Shown here one piece after another: positions 43,226-54,140 of a stretch of DNA of 64,000 nucleotides. Below the pieces are notes generated by a model. That model was not told the DNA's origin. It saw only the letters and a list, made by a program, of their open reading frames with translations, and made no database searches. The translations under genes and the position numbers were made by a program. Where the stretch lies: positions 198,591,232 to 198,655,231 of the forward strand of contig CM076990.1 of NCBI GenBank assembly GCA_039090855.1, read 5' to 3'. This DNA is from Macrothele yani. Taxonomy: Eukaryota > Arthropoda > Arachnida > Araneae > Macrothelidae. Positions within the stretch are counted from its first letter, which is position 1, and every line of letters starts with the position of its first letter.

Positions 43226-43233
43226 CAAGTTTA

Positions 43234-43410
43234 ATGTGCTGGACATGTTGCCAGAAGAACGGACCACCGATGGACAACCGAAATTCTAGACTGGATTCCA
43301 AGCGACAGGAAAAGAACCCCCCCCCCCCAAAAAAAAAGAGCACATGGGAGATGGGTTGATGAAATTCGAAAGCATGCGGGAGTGCTATGGAGTAGACTGG
43401 CGCAAGATAG
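43234..43410 (+). mobile_element. RTE copy 2, piece 2 (RT C-terminal part)
   Basis: TGCTGGACATGTTGCCAGAA through GACTGGATTCCAAGCGACAGG and GATGGGTTGATGAAATTCGA to GCGCAAGATAG. It matches the first copy from about 10016 to 10180 except for a C-run/A-run tract at about 43317-43337. The overlap GCTGG-CAT with piece 1 suggests a short duplication at the break. Confidence 0.9.
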
Positions 43411-43600
43411 TGTTACAAAGATTTTATACTAGGTTTTAGGATTTCATATAAAATCTCAATATTGCAACTTTTATTACATCTCGTGCTCCACTTCCTTTGT
43501 TTCCACAAAGCGTGAGAGACATTTCTCAGAGTCTGTTCCCCATTAGACACGGGATGTACGGTTATTTATTAAAACGACATTTTGTCTATGCTTAGTAATT

Positions 43601-43830
43601 TTTTTTTTTTTTTTTTTTTTTGATTAGAGGTTTAACGACCACCGTGAGCAACTCAATGGGTTATAAGCAGTTGCCCGTCCCTAATTTAGGGTCACTGGTT
43701 CCAGGGAAGGGAGAGAGCCAGTACCGTAAGACAAACACAACATCCATGCCTCACCTTGATTCGAACCCGGACCCCTTTCGGACGAATGATCAGAGGCCAA
43801 CGCCTTAGACCACTGCGCCACCGGGGCGGC
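43601..43830 (-). mobile_element. SINE-A copy with target duplication
   Basis: Full-length antisense copy with T-tract to 43621. The flanks GCTTAGTAATTT and GCTTAGTATTT form the target duplication. Confidence 0.93.
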
Positions 43831-43834
43831 GCTT

Positions 43835-44380
43835 AGTATTTGCACTTTGTATGTTGAATGGAGATTAACTCTATCGCGCCTCTTTTGATGCTTTACAGAT
43901 TTCAATTTCAATGCTGCCGACTAATGCACTAGCCCCTCACATTTTACTTTGGGGCTTGAGATTTACCGAGGGCGGTGTTGTTCTTTCTCATGGGGAACTT
44001 TAGGATATGCTTAAAGGCATTTTGGACACAAGGGAGTGGAGAGCGAGCGGTCGCACATAGCAGGACGAAGGGATTGCTCCAGGATAGGCTGGGAGGTCTT
44101 AGGTGGACCGGCAGGTTAGGGGATTTCTCGACAGCGCGAGAGATGAAGGAAAACAGGAGAGAAGAAAAAGTAATTGGAGTTTTAAATGGGAGAGTTAGGA
44201 AACATAGCACAGCTAACGGACAACCTTTGCAGGGAACTAAATGAAGAGAACAATAAAAGTTTCTTAGACATAATTATGGTTCGCAAGAATTATTTGCATA
44301 CAATTATTATTATCCTTTGGTTATTACGTGTTAATTACTATCATCTTCAACCATACAAGACTTAGCAACTGAACCACGCA
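43835..44380. other. No recognised gene
   Basis: An 89-codon + strand frame at 43975-44244 has no recognisable domain and is not called. Confidence 0.4.
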
Positions 44381-44385
44381 ATATA

Positions 44386-45604
44386 CACTGAGTGGCCACT
44401 TTATTATGACCACCCCCTCAGTATTTCGTTGGCCACCTTTTTCTTTAACACTGCGTCGATTCTTCGTGGCATGGACTCCACGAGATGTTGATAGGTGGTT
44501 TGTGGAATCTGAGACCATGCTTGATGAATAGCACTTTCCAGGAGTGTGAGACTGCAGGGTTGTGGATCCAGCTGTCAGATGGCTCGTTCAACTTCGTCCC
44601 ACAAATTCTCAATGGGGTTGAGATCTGGAGATTGTGGGGCCACCTAAGCAAAGTAAACTCACCGGCATGTTCTTGAAACCAATGATGTACAATACAAGCA
44701 CTATGGCAGGACGCATTATCTTGTTGAAAGTAGCCATCGCCATTGGAATAAACCATCCACATGACAGGATGCCCTTGGTCCGCAACGATGTTTAGATATG
44801 ATGTGCCAGTCAGACGTTGATCAACACGAATTAAAGGGCCCAAAGCATGCCAGGAAAACATTCCCCAAACCATAATGTTGCCTCCACCAGCTTGAAGGGT
44901 TGTAGCAATGCATTTGGGGTCCATACTTTCGTGCTGTTTCCGCCAAATTCTCACTCGGCCATCGGCAGGGTGCAACTGAAAATGTGATTCATCGGACCAC
45001 ATAATTTGTTTCCAATTATCGAATGTCCAATCCTTGTGCTCCTGTGCGAACTGGAGACGTTTTCTCTTGTTAACTGCAGACAGCAAAAGTGTTCGAACAG
45101 GCCTACGGCTGCCATATCCCATCCGATGCAGTGTACGGTGAACAGTGCGTGCAGAGATCATTTGAGGGGGATCCTTGATTAAGATGGTCTGTAATTTGCT
45201 GCATTGTTGCCCTCTTGTTGTCTGTTACCAGTCTGGACACTCTCCGTTCCGCCCGAGCAGTCACTAGTCGATGACAACTACACGTTGAACGTAGTGACCC
45301 AGTTTTTTGGCTGACAGTCCAGTCTTTAAACACTTTAACAACAACTGCTCTGGAACGTTTCACGAATGCGGCGGTTTCGGTGATACTCGCTCCATGGCTC
45401 CGAGCTCCTACAATCTTTCCACGTTGAAAATCCGTCAAATCGCATTTTTTACCCATCTGGTCACCCAAAAATCACTGCTACTGCTGTCGCAAGCACTATG
45501 CTTTCCCTTTTTACACTAGCCTCGCCCTCTGGCGGCAACAGCGTACAGCCATAGCTTATTTGCTTAAAACTGTCAGGTGGTCATAATAAAGTGGCCACTC
45601 AGTG
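44386..45604 (-). mobile_element. Tc1-like element with intact terminal repeats
   Basis: CACTGAGTGGCCACTTTATT at 44386 and its inverted partner at 45604 form terminal repeats of about 28 bp with flanking TA. Length is 1219 bp. The transposase on the minus strand has only a few breaks. This family differs from those at 11487 and 59745. Confidence 0.94.
44400..45468 (-). pseudogene. Tc1-like transposase, few frameshifts
   Basis: Starts MGKKCDLTDFQRGKIVGARS (HTH) near 45453. One frame change near 45110-45160 leads into ISARTVHRTLHRMGYG, MWSDESHFQLHPADG (first Asp), RIWRKQHES, GGGNIMVWGMFSWHALGP and YFQQDNASCHS (second Asp). A one-base change near 44640 moves [18 protein letters not shown] (Glu) to another frame, and the ending [15 protein letters not shown] follows near 44460. 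All three catalytic residues are present once the frames are read separately. Confidence 0.9.
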
Positions 45605-45663
45605 TATAAGACGTTAATAAGATCATGTTAACAACAGGCTACAAAGATAGCAAAGAACATGTT

Positions 45664-45747
45664 AATAGACTGCTGTGGAAGAAACTTGGGAAGAACTCTG
45701 TCCGGCAGTAGATTGATAATGGTCAATGATGATGATGATGATGATAT
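45664..45747 (+). mobile_element. RTE copy 2, piece 3 (3' end with (TGA)n tail)
   Basis: AGACTGCTGTGGAAGAAACT, then CAGTAGATTGATAATGG and a (TGA)n tail. It matches the last 80 bp of the first RTE copy. ATAG occurs both at the end of piece 2 (43407-43410) and the start of this piece, a possible 4-bp duplication around the 2.25-kb insertion. Confidence 0.92.
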
Positions 45748-45799
45748 CTGTACAACAAGAAAAGGTGACGTCTTGAAGGTGGTAACTGACTTCTGGTAG

Positions 45800-46760
45800 G
45801 ATGTGTGGTGCCCCTCGTACGGCTCAGACCGCTGCGCACATCGCCTCTCCGCAATGAAGGCAGACTCCTGTTCACGAAGAGTCAGCGGAGGTGCGGTCCG
45901 AGCTGCAATGCGTCTGCCAAGTGCGTCCCACGCATGCACAGTAGGATTTCAGTAAGGGGAGCATGCTGGTCACTCCATTCGCTCGATTTCCTCCTCTTTA
46001 AGAATGTTGTTCACTAACCGAACTCTATGAGGTCAAGCGTTATAGGCCATGGAAAGGAACCAATCATCGAAGACTGCAGCATACGGCATAGCAATAGGTC
46101 TCGGAATTTCGTCTCTATATCTCTGGAATGTCAGACTGCCATTTCTGATAAAGTACAGGTCCGTACATTCACCGATATTATGCCTGCCCAGACCATCAAT
46201 CCATGTCCGCCGTAATGTGACGTTTCTTGCACAAAGTTGGGTTATTTCATGGGCCGGGTTATTTCTGGATAATAGCTCGTCGATTGTCAGACTCCAGACC
46301 TAATCTCGACTCGTCAGAGAAGAGAACTCTGACTCCACTCGTCGTATCCCCAACCACATTGTTCCTCAGCCCAGTTTCTACGGGCCGTGTCGATAGGTTT
46401 AAAGGACATTGGCCCACGTGAATAACGGCCATCTTTGTGAAGGCGATTGCGGATGGTTTGAGTTGACAGTCTGCGTCCTGTTGACGCGAGACGCTCTCGC
46501 TGGAGTTGAGTAGCATTTTGCCGCCTGTTCCGACGGGCTGTCAACAATATATAATGGTCGTCCCTTGCTGTAGTTGCTCGAGGGCAGCCTTGACCTTGCC
46601 TTTTTGGAACGCTTCTCGTATCTTGGAATCGTGTTCACAGTCTGGAAATGACACTTCGTAACACTCCAATGGCTTCTGCTACCATTCGCTGTGTCTGAAC
46701 TGCTTCCAGCCTGCCAATAGCTCTCCACGCATTTGATTCCAGTAAATCATGCTGTTGATA
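45800..46760 (-). pseudogene. Tc1-like transposase relic
   Basis: Minus-strand pieces: an N-terminal KKARSRLPSSNYSKGRPLY region near 46600 and RNRLHKDGRYSRGPM near 46450. RRNWAEEQCGWGYDEW joins LFSDESRLGLESDNRRAI near 46310. The end reads HAWDALGRRIAARTAPPLTL near 45920. These are the DNA-binding, first-Asp and post-Glu segments in order. It starts just after the RTE tail, so the RTE may have inserted at its edge. Confidence 0.8.
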
Positions 46761-46764
46761 CATC

Positions 46765-47160
46765 GTTCGAACCAAAGACTTCAAGTAGCAAAATGTCACT
46801 CCATAAACGCGGAAAATCTTCGTTTTTACCCCAATCTACAATTTATGGATTCTTACGTTACAGACGCTAATTTGCATATGGGTATGCAGGCTTCGACTGT
46901 CTATATCGCACTTGACTTGGGTTTCCCACGTTTCGGTAAGATATCACACGATTGTTTCACATAATGTCGCCAAAGTCATATGATCCCCTAATTATTTTAA
47001 TCTTATAATAATTTGCTTTTCTTATAATGAACTCGTTTAATCTTCTTATGTAATTTCTGGTAGTGGCGTGGTCGGCGTACCAATGCGAAATTACTGAAAA
47101 CTGATGAACCGATGCGAAATTACTGATATGTCACAAAATTTATAAGATTTCCTCTTTCTC
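46765..47160. other. No recognised gene
   Basis: A 23-bp near-duplication (GATGCGAAATTACTGA) near 47080-47125 is the only structure seen. Confidence 0.45.
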
Positions 47161-47755
47161 CAACCTCCAAAAAGTGTCCAACTCAGAGCAATTAGAACCA
47201 TGACGGGCCTACGAAACAGATGTCCAAGTGAAATTGTCCTGAAAGAAGCTGACCTTCAATCCTTGACCTTAGGAGAAATTCTAATTTCGCAAAGTGCCTG
47301 TGTAAAATAAGAAGCTATGGCAATCTAATAGATCTGAAAAGTCTATATGCCCGAGAAAAAGTAATCAACGACTCAAAAAAGACAGTCCGCTGATTTGTTC
47401 TGAGAAAAATAAAGGATGGTTTAACCTCTATAGATGGCTTATTTAAGTCGTTATTTATATCCCACGGACAACCTTTCCTGTTTCTTTTTCCATTCAGGCC
47501 TTGATCTTCCTTCGAAAAAGAAATCTTCCCGATCATCTTAAATAGTTGGCCTGAAGATGCGACGCAAATCTTTTCTGATGGGGACAAGTTTAAGAATGGC
47601 AAAGATGGCGGCGAACATTTATTAAATTTGCATATTGAAATCGAAAGAAGAAATCCGAAACACTTCTATTTATATGTTTTTATCTGAAATTTTGGCTATT
47701 TGATATAGCTTTAAGCTACATAGATTCAACAAACAAACAATATAACATTTGGATT

Positions 47756-47972
47756 ATTACAGACATTTAACGTGGACCAGGAACATCAAACAAAGATCTT
47801 CGCTCTTTCCACGTTTATAAGGAGTCACGGAAAAATTCTCATTGGCCGCCACCGGGAGTAGAACCCAGGGTCTTAACTGGAAGACCCTGGGTTCGACTCC
47901 CGGTGGCAGCCAATGAGAATTTTTCCGTGACTCACTTATAAACGTGGAAAGAGCGAAGATCTTTGTTTGATG
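47756..47972. mobile_element. Palindromic SINE-like insert with 13-bp target duplication
   Basis: Two nearly perfect inverted arms (47784-47874 and 47881-47972) meet across AACTGG. Each arm holds a box B-like GGGTTCGACTCCC, CCAATGAGAATTTTTCCGTG and CTTATAAACGTGGAAAGAGC, and ends AAGATCTTTGTTTGATG. The flanks TAACATTTGGATT at 47743-47755 and 47973-47985 are an exact 13-bp duplication, typical of target-primed insertion, not of a foldback DNA element. It interrupts the RNase H domain of the LINE relic. Confidence 0.9.
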
Positions 47973-48175
47973 TAACATTTGGATTTTGACTAACAGCCAG
48001 AGGTCAATACTGCCCTGGAAAAATTGGTATAACCGTATTGTCGAAATCAGCAGGATTATTATTCATAAATAATACCTCATCATGGCAAAATACATTTTTC
48101 AGTGGATTCCCTCTCATGCTAGTCTCAAAGACAATGACATAGCTGCGTTTTGGCTAAGAAGGCTTGTCGAGAAGT

Positions 48176-48195
48176 ACCCCCCCCCCCCCCCCCCT
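48176..48195. repeat. Poly-C tract
   Basis: About 18 consecutive C residues inside the LINE relic. Confidence 0.95.
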
Positions 48196-48236
48196 TGCAG
48201 TTTAATTGTCAATGAAACTTTCTCTTGAATTAACTA

Positions 48237-48276
48237 ATAATTGTGTGTAGGTGGATGGAGCCACCTGCACACAATT
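48237..48276. repeat. Short perfect-type hairpin
   Basis: AATTGTGTGTAGGTGG and CCACCTGCACACAATT pair across ATGGAG with one mismatch. No associated gene. Confidence 0.6.
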
Positions 48277-48439
48277 GGTTTTCTGGAATCTCTCATGCAA
48301 CAGCATTCGATTTCGCATGCAATCGAAAGAACCAAACTACTTAATCAAGCCTACAAAGGGTAATAACAAAATTTGCTTAACATTATCCGAAAGGACTTTC
48401 CTCGCGTGATAAGAACGCATCGTGCCTCAAATTCCGTAA

Positions 48440-49160
48440 CTGACGCATCTCTTCAGTATAAAAACAATCCTATCTTACCCGACAAAAAAAAAAAGAAAAA
48501 AGAAAAAAAAAAAAGAAAAAAATAAATAGCGAAACTTATTGAGAAAATCATTACTACATACGAAAACCAAATGGTTAGAACATATCGCAGCTAAACATTT
48601 GTGAAAAAAATACCGACTATATTCATTTGCAATTTTGTTGCTCGTGCAAAATGTATGCCATTGAGCTTGACCATTTCTGAATCTTCTTCTATAGCGAATT
48701 TGGAACCAATTCTTATAATTTTTTTCCTCTGTGTGTGTGTGTTTACATGCAGTTTCCGTGACAACGGTAACGATCTAGCCTTTTATGACGAAAGTGGGAG
48801 TTGGGGGCCATCACGAGAAGCGAGAGGGAGGGACGTGGGAGAGGGAGAGAAGGGGCTGTTCTTCAGTGGATCACCTTTGCATAAGCTCTTACTTGAAGGG
48901 GGGAGGGGGGGGGGCTGCTTTGCCTGACCAGTGGCATTTGCTTTATAGATTCTTAATTAACTTTCTGAGTTTCCTGTGTCTGCTCATGCAGGGGAGAACT
49001 GCCACCCATTTAAAAGTAAACATGCGATTTTCTGATTACCAGGTATTCAAAGTGACAGTTTCTGTCTCCTATTTTTCTCAGGATAATTACTGTTTGCTTA
49101 ATTGTCTTGTTACCTCGTTGTTATCACATTACAATACGTGTGCCTCAAGTCGGAATGCCA
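48440..49160. other. No recognised gene
   Basis: Includes an A-rich purine tract at 48483-48528 and a G-rich tract near 48897-48912. Open frames here are low complexity. Confidence 0.5.
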
Positions 49161-49178
49161 ATTATAGAGATTATCCGC

Positions 49179-49392
49179 CGCCCTAGTGGCGCAGTGGTCT
49201 AATCGCTAGCTTATGATCATTCGTCCGAGAAGGGTCCGGGTTCGAGACTCGGTGAGGCATGGATGTTGTGTTTGTCTTACGGCACTGACACTCTCCCTTC
49301 CCTGGAACCAGTGGTTCTAAATTAAGGACCGCGACTGCTTGTAGCCCATTGAGTTGCTCAGGGTGGGAGTTAAACCTTCAAGCAAGATTAAA
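49179..49392 (+). mobile_element. SINE-A copy with 15-bp target duplication
   Basis: Full-length sense copy starting CGCCCTAGTGGCGCAGTGG. The flanks TATAGAGATTATCCG (49164-49178) and TATAGAGACTGTCCG (49394-49408) match at 13 of 15 positions. The A-tail is short and substituted. Confidence 0.92.
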
Positions 49393-49409
49393 ATATAGAG
49401 ACTGTCCGC

Positions 49410-50720
49410 ATACGAAAGTTCATTTATCTTTGAGTAACCTACTTCTATACACTGTCTATATATCAGCAAGTGCACATACCGAGATTTGTGGTAGTTTCTG
49501 GTATTATAAATTTGTAAAAGACAGAACAAACAAATAAATAAAAGCAAGCCTTAATCGGAAAAGCGCGGCCAAGTTGAGCACAAACTCGACTATTCACGAA
49601 CCGTCCCGTTTCAAAATTTTAGCCCTACTCATCAGTTTTAGCTATAATCAGTCATATAGAAGTGCATTATTACGACGTTGAGGCACTATTTTTTTAGTCT
49701 TAGCGTAGCTTAGGGCACGATTGTTTAAGCTTAGCGTCACTAAATAGGATGAGGCTAAACAGTTGTTTCACGCGATAAAGCGTTTCATGAATCACAAGAG
49801 TTCTGGTGTAAAGAGAATAGCAGCTCCTTTATCAGGACCAGTGGCGACTCCAGAAGTTCAAAACTGGAAGGAGGGGGTTATTAAGGGCGAATAAGTCATA
49901 CAAGGAGCGCACAAATTTAAAGTGCTTTCCGACATTTTCGTAAAAAATTATTCTGTTCTTGTGGATTTTATTCTACGCTGATGATATTATCCCCAGTAAA
50001 AACAAAAGATGTTTTCATGTATATTTATTGTAAGTAGAATTATTTTATGTACGTAGCACTGAGAACTATGGATACGAACAGGACCCGATGGAACCTTTGC
50101 GGGTTCCAGGGCGAAATTTCATAGCTTGCTCACAGCAAAATTTCACTGTAGGCCCTAAAAAATACATCCCATATTTTAATAAAGTCGTTACGCGAAAAAT
50201 GTCGTCCGTAAAGAACACACACATGATAACTATCATAAAGAAAAAGTGATTATCTCAAATATGTGTTTGCTTTAAACTTAAGAAAAAGACCTTAATATGG
50301 ATTGAAAGTTCAAAGAGAATAAAAAGTGTCAAAATCTGCGATTTCCTTTCGGGGAGAGAGATTTGTAGTTGCATTGAGATACTTGTGAAAGCTTCCTCAC
50401 AATATAATAAAAAGATAACTTCAACTAATCTGCGTGGCGAATATTTTTTGCGTAGAGAATAACAAGGATCCCGCAAAAATAAATTTGCTTAAATAGTTTT
50501 TTTCCTCCCCGAAACATGTTTTAGTGATTGATTTTTAATGCAAGATGGAGTAATTGACAATTAGTGACTTTTTTAACTTAATCAGCCATTTTTTTAATTT
50601 GCAGTAGTGTTTTAAAAGTCACTGCATAATTGGTCTCCATATATAGTCCAAAAACAAGTTTTATATTGTTCTTTTTTTATATATATTTTTTTTAAATTTA
50701 AGTACCCGGTGTACACATAA
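49410..50720. other. No recognised gene
   Basis: AT-rich sequence without family-type frames. GTTTCACGCGATAAAG occurs here (about 49765) and at about 43035, suggesting an undefined dispersed repeat. Confidence 0.45.
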
Positions 50721-50723
50721 GTT

Positions 50724-50898
50724 ATTTTGAAGATGACAATCCGATTTTTGGCGTAAATGTGACAAGGATGGTAAGTCAGATAATATCCGAAAACTTGAAA
50801 ATCTTCATCGTCCTGGAGCGGGACTAGTTATCGGGTATTATCTGACTTACCATCCTTGTCACATTTACGCCAAAAAATCGGATTGTCCTCTTCAAAAT
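50724..50898. mobile_element. Foldback element with about 66-bp near-perfect arms
   Basis: ATTTTGAAGATGACAATCCG through GGTAAGTCAGATAATATCC is mirrored by the reverse complement ending CTTCAAAAT at 50898, with a loop of about 40 bp. ACACATAAGTT occurs on both sides (about 50713 and 50936) and could be a target duplication of a slightly larger element. Few mismatches suggest recent formation. Confidence 0.82.
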
Positions 50899-51403
50899 TT
50901 GTATTATATGGCGTAATCCCGTATTTCTTTCATGATACACATAAGTTGTTTAATATATGTAAGAAGGGAACCACAAATGATGAAATTTAATTTGCTTTAT
51001 AATTCCAAAAAGTTTAAGGTGGTTATAATATTCATTTGAAATCTGTAAATCTCAGCGTCTGTACAATGAAAGGCGGTAACTTATTTAAAAGTGGGGAATC
51101 GGAAATTAAAAAAAAAAAGCAGTCATAAAAATATCATTTTAAGGATCTTGCGCTCCAAATCTTAAAAAGAAATAATGATAATAAATATAAAAAACTCTAC
51201 CTAAAATGTTTTTATGTTTATTTCCTAAACTACAGGGTCTGGTCGACTACCCAGGTTGCCCCTATCGTTCAGCTGGCCCTGGATACGAACCTCTACGGCC
51301 TTTAACAAGGTAACATTTTGCAATTTCAATTTACTTACGTCATTTTGTTTAATATTTGCTGTCATAAGGCTGTTTATGAATTTGAGTTTGTAACCTACAG
51401 AAG

Positions 51404-51405
<2 letters not shown>

Positions 51406-51474
<69 letters not shown>
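51406..51474. repeat. (CT)n then (ATCT)n microsatellite
   Basis: TCTCTC run of about 55 bp passing into four ATCT units. Open frames across it are artefacts. Confidence 0.97.
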
Positions 51475-51477
<3 letters not shown>

Positions 51478-51774
51478 CCTTTCATCTCTTTAATCTAATA
51501 ATTTCGAAAAGGGTATTTTTCTATTTCTGCTACTCTCTTAGACATTCGCTCAGTACCATTTTCCAGAATACTACAACACCAAATTTAACAACAACAACAA
51601 CAATTTATATACCAAAATTTTTGTGAATTCAAAAAAGTTTCCTAAAATCTTAAATAGTTATACTATGTGCTCTGACTTCTTAAATATTTCGGGGAGGGGG
51701 TAGGGCTAAAGGGTGGGCTCAAAGAAAAGAAATTCAAGACTCAAAAGTCTGAAGAAAAGGTCATGGCAGCTGTT

Positions 51775-52260
51775 TTTTTTTTTGGGGGGGGGGGGGGCGG
51801 ATTCAGAAGACGCTTTACTGACTGACTATCTCCCGAAGGGCCAAACAATAAATGATGAACACTATTCCAACTTGCTGTGCCAATTAAAAGAGACGTTGAA
51901 GATAAAAAGACGAAGAAAACTCTGGAAAGGAGTTCTCTTTTTGCAGGACAATACGGCGGCTAACAAGGCTGGCAAGACAATGGACGTTTTGAGGGATCTG
52001 GAATTTAAGTGCATAGACCATCCACCCTACTCACCAGACCTTGTCCCATCGGACTATTTCCTGTTCCCAAAGCTTAAAAAACGTTTGAAACGGAAGTATT
52101 TTTCGAATGATGCGAGGTGATATCAGCAGCAGAGCAGTATTTGAGTGATCAGACTTCGGAATTTTTTTTGGAAATGTTAAAGAAACTCCAGAAACGCTGT
52201 GCTAAGTGTGTAGAACTTCGGGGTGAATATTGGAATAGTCTGCAAGTTTCATGGCTCTAG
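51775..52260 (+). pseudogene. Mariner transposase, C-terminal half
   Basis: After a T-run and G-run at 51772-51797, the + strand reads DALLTDYLPKGQTINDEHY, LFLQDNTAANKAGKTMDVL (second Asp), HPPYSPDLVPSDYFLFPKLK (third Asp), KRLKRKYF. A frameshift at about 52118 leads into SAAEQYLSD, LQKRCAKCVELRGEYW and a stop near 52258. The N-terminal half and first Asp are absent. This is a different mariner subfamily (PSDYFLFPKLKK type) from the three elsewhere. Confidence 0.88.
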
Positions 52261-52349
52261 CCCGGCAAGCGCGTGTGTGTTGGGCGGGGAGGGGGAAGGG
52301 TTGTTCAGAAGAGTAAACTGAAACGTTCTTGTCGAACTGACGTACTTGT

Positions 52350-52579
52350 TTTTTTTTTTTTTTTTTTTTTGATTGGAGGTTGAACGACCGCCGTGAGCAA
52401 CTCAATGGGCTATAAGCAGTCACCCGTCCCTAATTTAGGGTCACTGGTTCCAGGGAAGGGAGAGAGCCAGTGCCGTAAGACAAACACAACATCCATGCCT
52501 GACCGGGATTCGAACCCGGACCCCTTACGGACGAATGATCAGAGGCCAACGCCTTAGACCACTGCGCCACCGGGGCGGC
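52350..52579 (-). mobile_element. SINE-A copy with perfect 13-bp target duplication
   Basis: Full-length antisense copy. CTGACGTACTTGT at 52337-52349 and 52580-52592 is an exact duplication, and the T-tract is about 21 bp. It is among the youngest copies in the window. Confidence 0.95.
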
Positions 52580-52599
52580 CTGACGTACTTGTAAGCGGA

Positions 52600-53720
52600 A
52601 CCATGGGGTGTCAACAGCAAGTAATTCCATATGAAATAGGAAAGTTAAAAAACTGGTTAACGCCGCTTTTTTTTTTTTTTTTTGCTGATAACCATGTGGA
52701 ACTTCGAAATATGAGGTTTCTTCAAAAAGTGTTGTTCGTAATTTCTGGTTAAAATGGCAACGGAGAATATTACGAAGTTCAACAGATCTATAAAAATTTC
52801 GGTTTATGCAGAACTTCATATCATGTGAGCTCGTTACATGTGAGTTCGACTGTATTAAGTTGTCGAATTTATTTCAATCGGTTTTAAGCCTGCCATTTTT
52901 GACGGGTTATGTCTAATACACAGTTAGTGTACATGCCGTGCCTTTATGTCTTCAAAATTATTCTTACCTCTACCCTTCGTCCCCTTTTTTACTTTCTTAT
53001 ATTTATTGCATAAAAAAGTATAGTGATTGGTCAAAATCAGATTTCCGAATTTACACGTTTTGACATTCAAGGAACAAGATTTCACCATTTTGGCAAGAAA
53101 AACCTGAAATGTCGGGACCCAAACTGGGGCCGTTTTGGGGTGCAAAAACTAAATACAGCTCCATATTATCGAGTGAGATTTCGTTGGAAGCGGAGAGTGC
53201 AATGGTGAAAGCCATTTATTGCTGAGAGTCTTAGTGCTAGAGATATTTGGATTGGGACGGTTTGGGTACTGCACATAACAAATTTATGTGAATATTATCT
53301 GGTAAGATATTATTTTCAGCAACATTTTATGGAGAGAGCGAAGGTTTTTTCCGCCTGTGTGAAACAGGTCTAAAACTTCAGAGAGGGAAATAAACTGCTC
53401 TGTTTCCATCGCATTTAAAGGGCACTCGTAACTGGACCAAATTCACTGAGACTCACGACCAGACTTTTTAATAATGACTAGATTAATTAAACTTCCAATT
53501 ACAATAATTTTGCCACTGCAATATTCCAACCGCAACGTTCTTAACAACAGGAGGGAAGGAGCTTCAAGGAACTGCCAAGTGAGAATGGATTTAGAGACTA
53601 AGTCTACATTCAAACAAATATGGAACGCTAATTCCACTAACTGTGCAGTTTTTCTGTTGTAATTTTTATTGGACAAGAATTATATGATATTCTCATTTTA
53701 AAAAGAAACAAAATTATGTT
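52600..53720. other. No recognised gene
   Basis: Only a T-run at 52667-52683. No family-type frame was found. Confidence 0.5.
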
Positions 53721-53724
53721 ATAT

Positions 53725-54140
53725 AGAGTTTACCGTAACGCGTGCAGTATAGAAAAGAAAGTACCGGAACGCGTGCAGTCTATAAAAGGAAGTAGCGGAA
53801 CGCCTGCCATCTAGAAAAGAAAGTGCAGGAACGCTGCCGTCTAGAAAAGAAAGTAGCGGAACGCGTGCAGTCTAGAAAAGAAAATACCGGAACACGTGCC
53901 GTCAAGAAAAGAAAGTACCAGATTACATGCCGTCTGGAAAAGAAAATACCGGATCGCGTGCCGTCTAGAAAAGAAAGCGGAACGCGTGCCGTCTAGAAAA
54001 GAAAGTACCGGAACACATGCCGTCTAGAAAAGAAAGTACCGGAACGCGTGCCGTCTAGAAAAGAAAATACCGGAACGCGTGCCGTCTATAAAAGAAAGTA
54101 CCAGAACGCGTGCCGTCTATAAAAGAAAGTACCGGAACGC
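53725..54140. repeat. 31-bp minisatellite, about 13 copies
   Basis: The unit GTACCGGAACGCGTGCCGTC followed by TAGAAAAGAAA (31 bp) is repeated with substitutions (TATAAAAG, ACACATGCC, AATACC) and two shortened units. A TATATAAAA lies just downstream at about 54188. One separate inverted copy is present at 54942-54990. Confidence 0.9.

Larger units (their letters stand above)
47165..48430 (+). pseudogene. LINE relic with RNase H domain (I/Jockey-R1-like)
   Basis: + strand pieces: VQLRAIRTMTGLRNRCPSEI with LKEADLQSL (end of an RT, about 47170-47300), IFSDGDKFKNGKDGGE (RNase H first-Asp motif, 47553-47625), and FQWIPSHASLKDNDIAAFW (RNase H HxS/NE-like end, about 48100-48160). The first and last RNase H parts are separated by the palindromic insert at 47756-47972. 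A poly-C run at 48176-48195 follows. The order RT then RNase H fits RNase H-bearing non-LTR retrotransposons. It is frameshifted and incomplete. Confidence 0.65.

Noticed and set aside
43975..44244. 89-codon basic frame considered as a gene
   Set aside because: No family match by eye, and it is located inside a region inserted into an RTE element.
43411..45663. Solo LTR, because of the TGTTA start and 4-bp ATAG flanks
   Set aside because: The right end does not give the expected complementary terminus, no polyadenylation or primer-binding feature was seen, and the segment holds other complete elements. Left as an unassigned insertion.
53725..54140. Upstream promoter array for a gene, because of the nearby TATATAAAA at about 54188
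   Set aside because: No transcription unit or coding frame follows; TATAAAAG variants are simply within the minisatellite unit.
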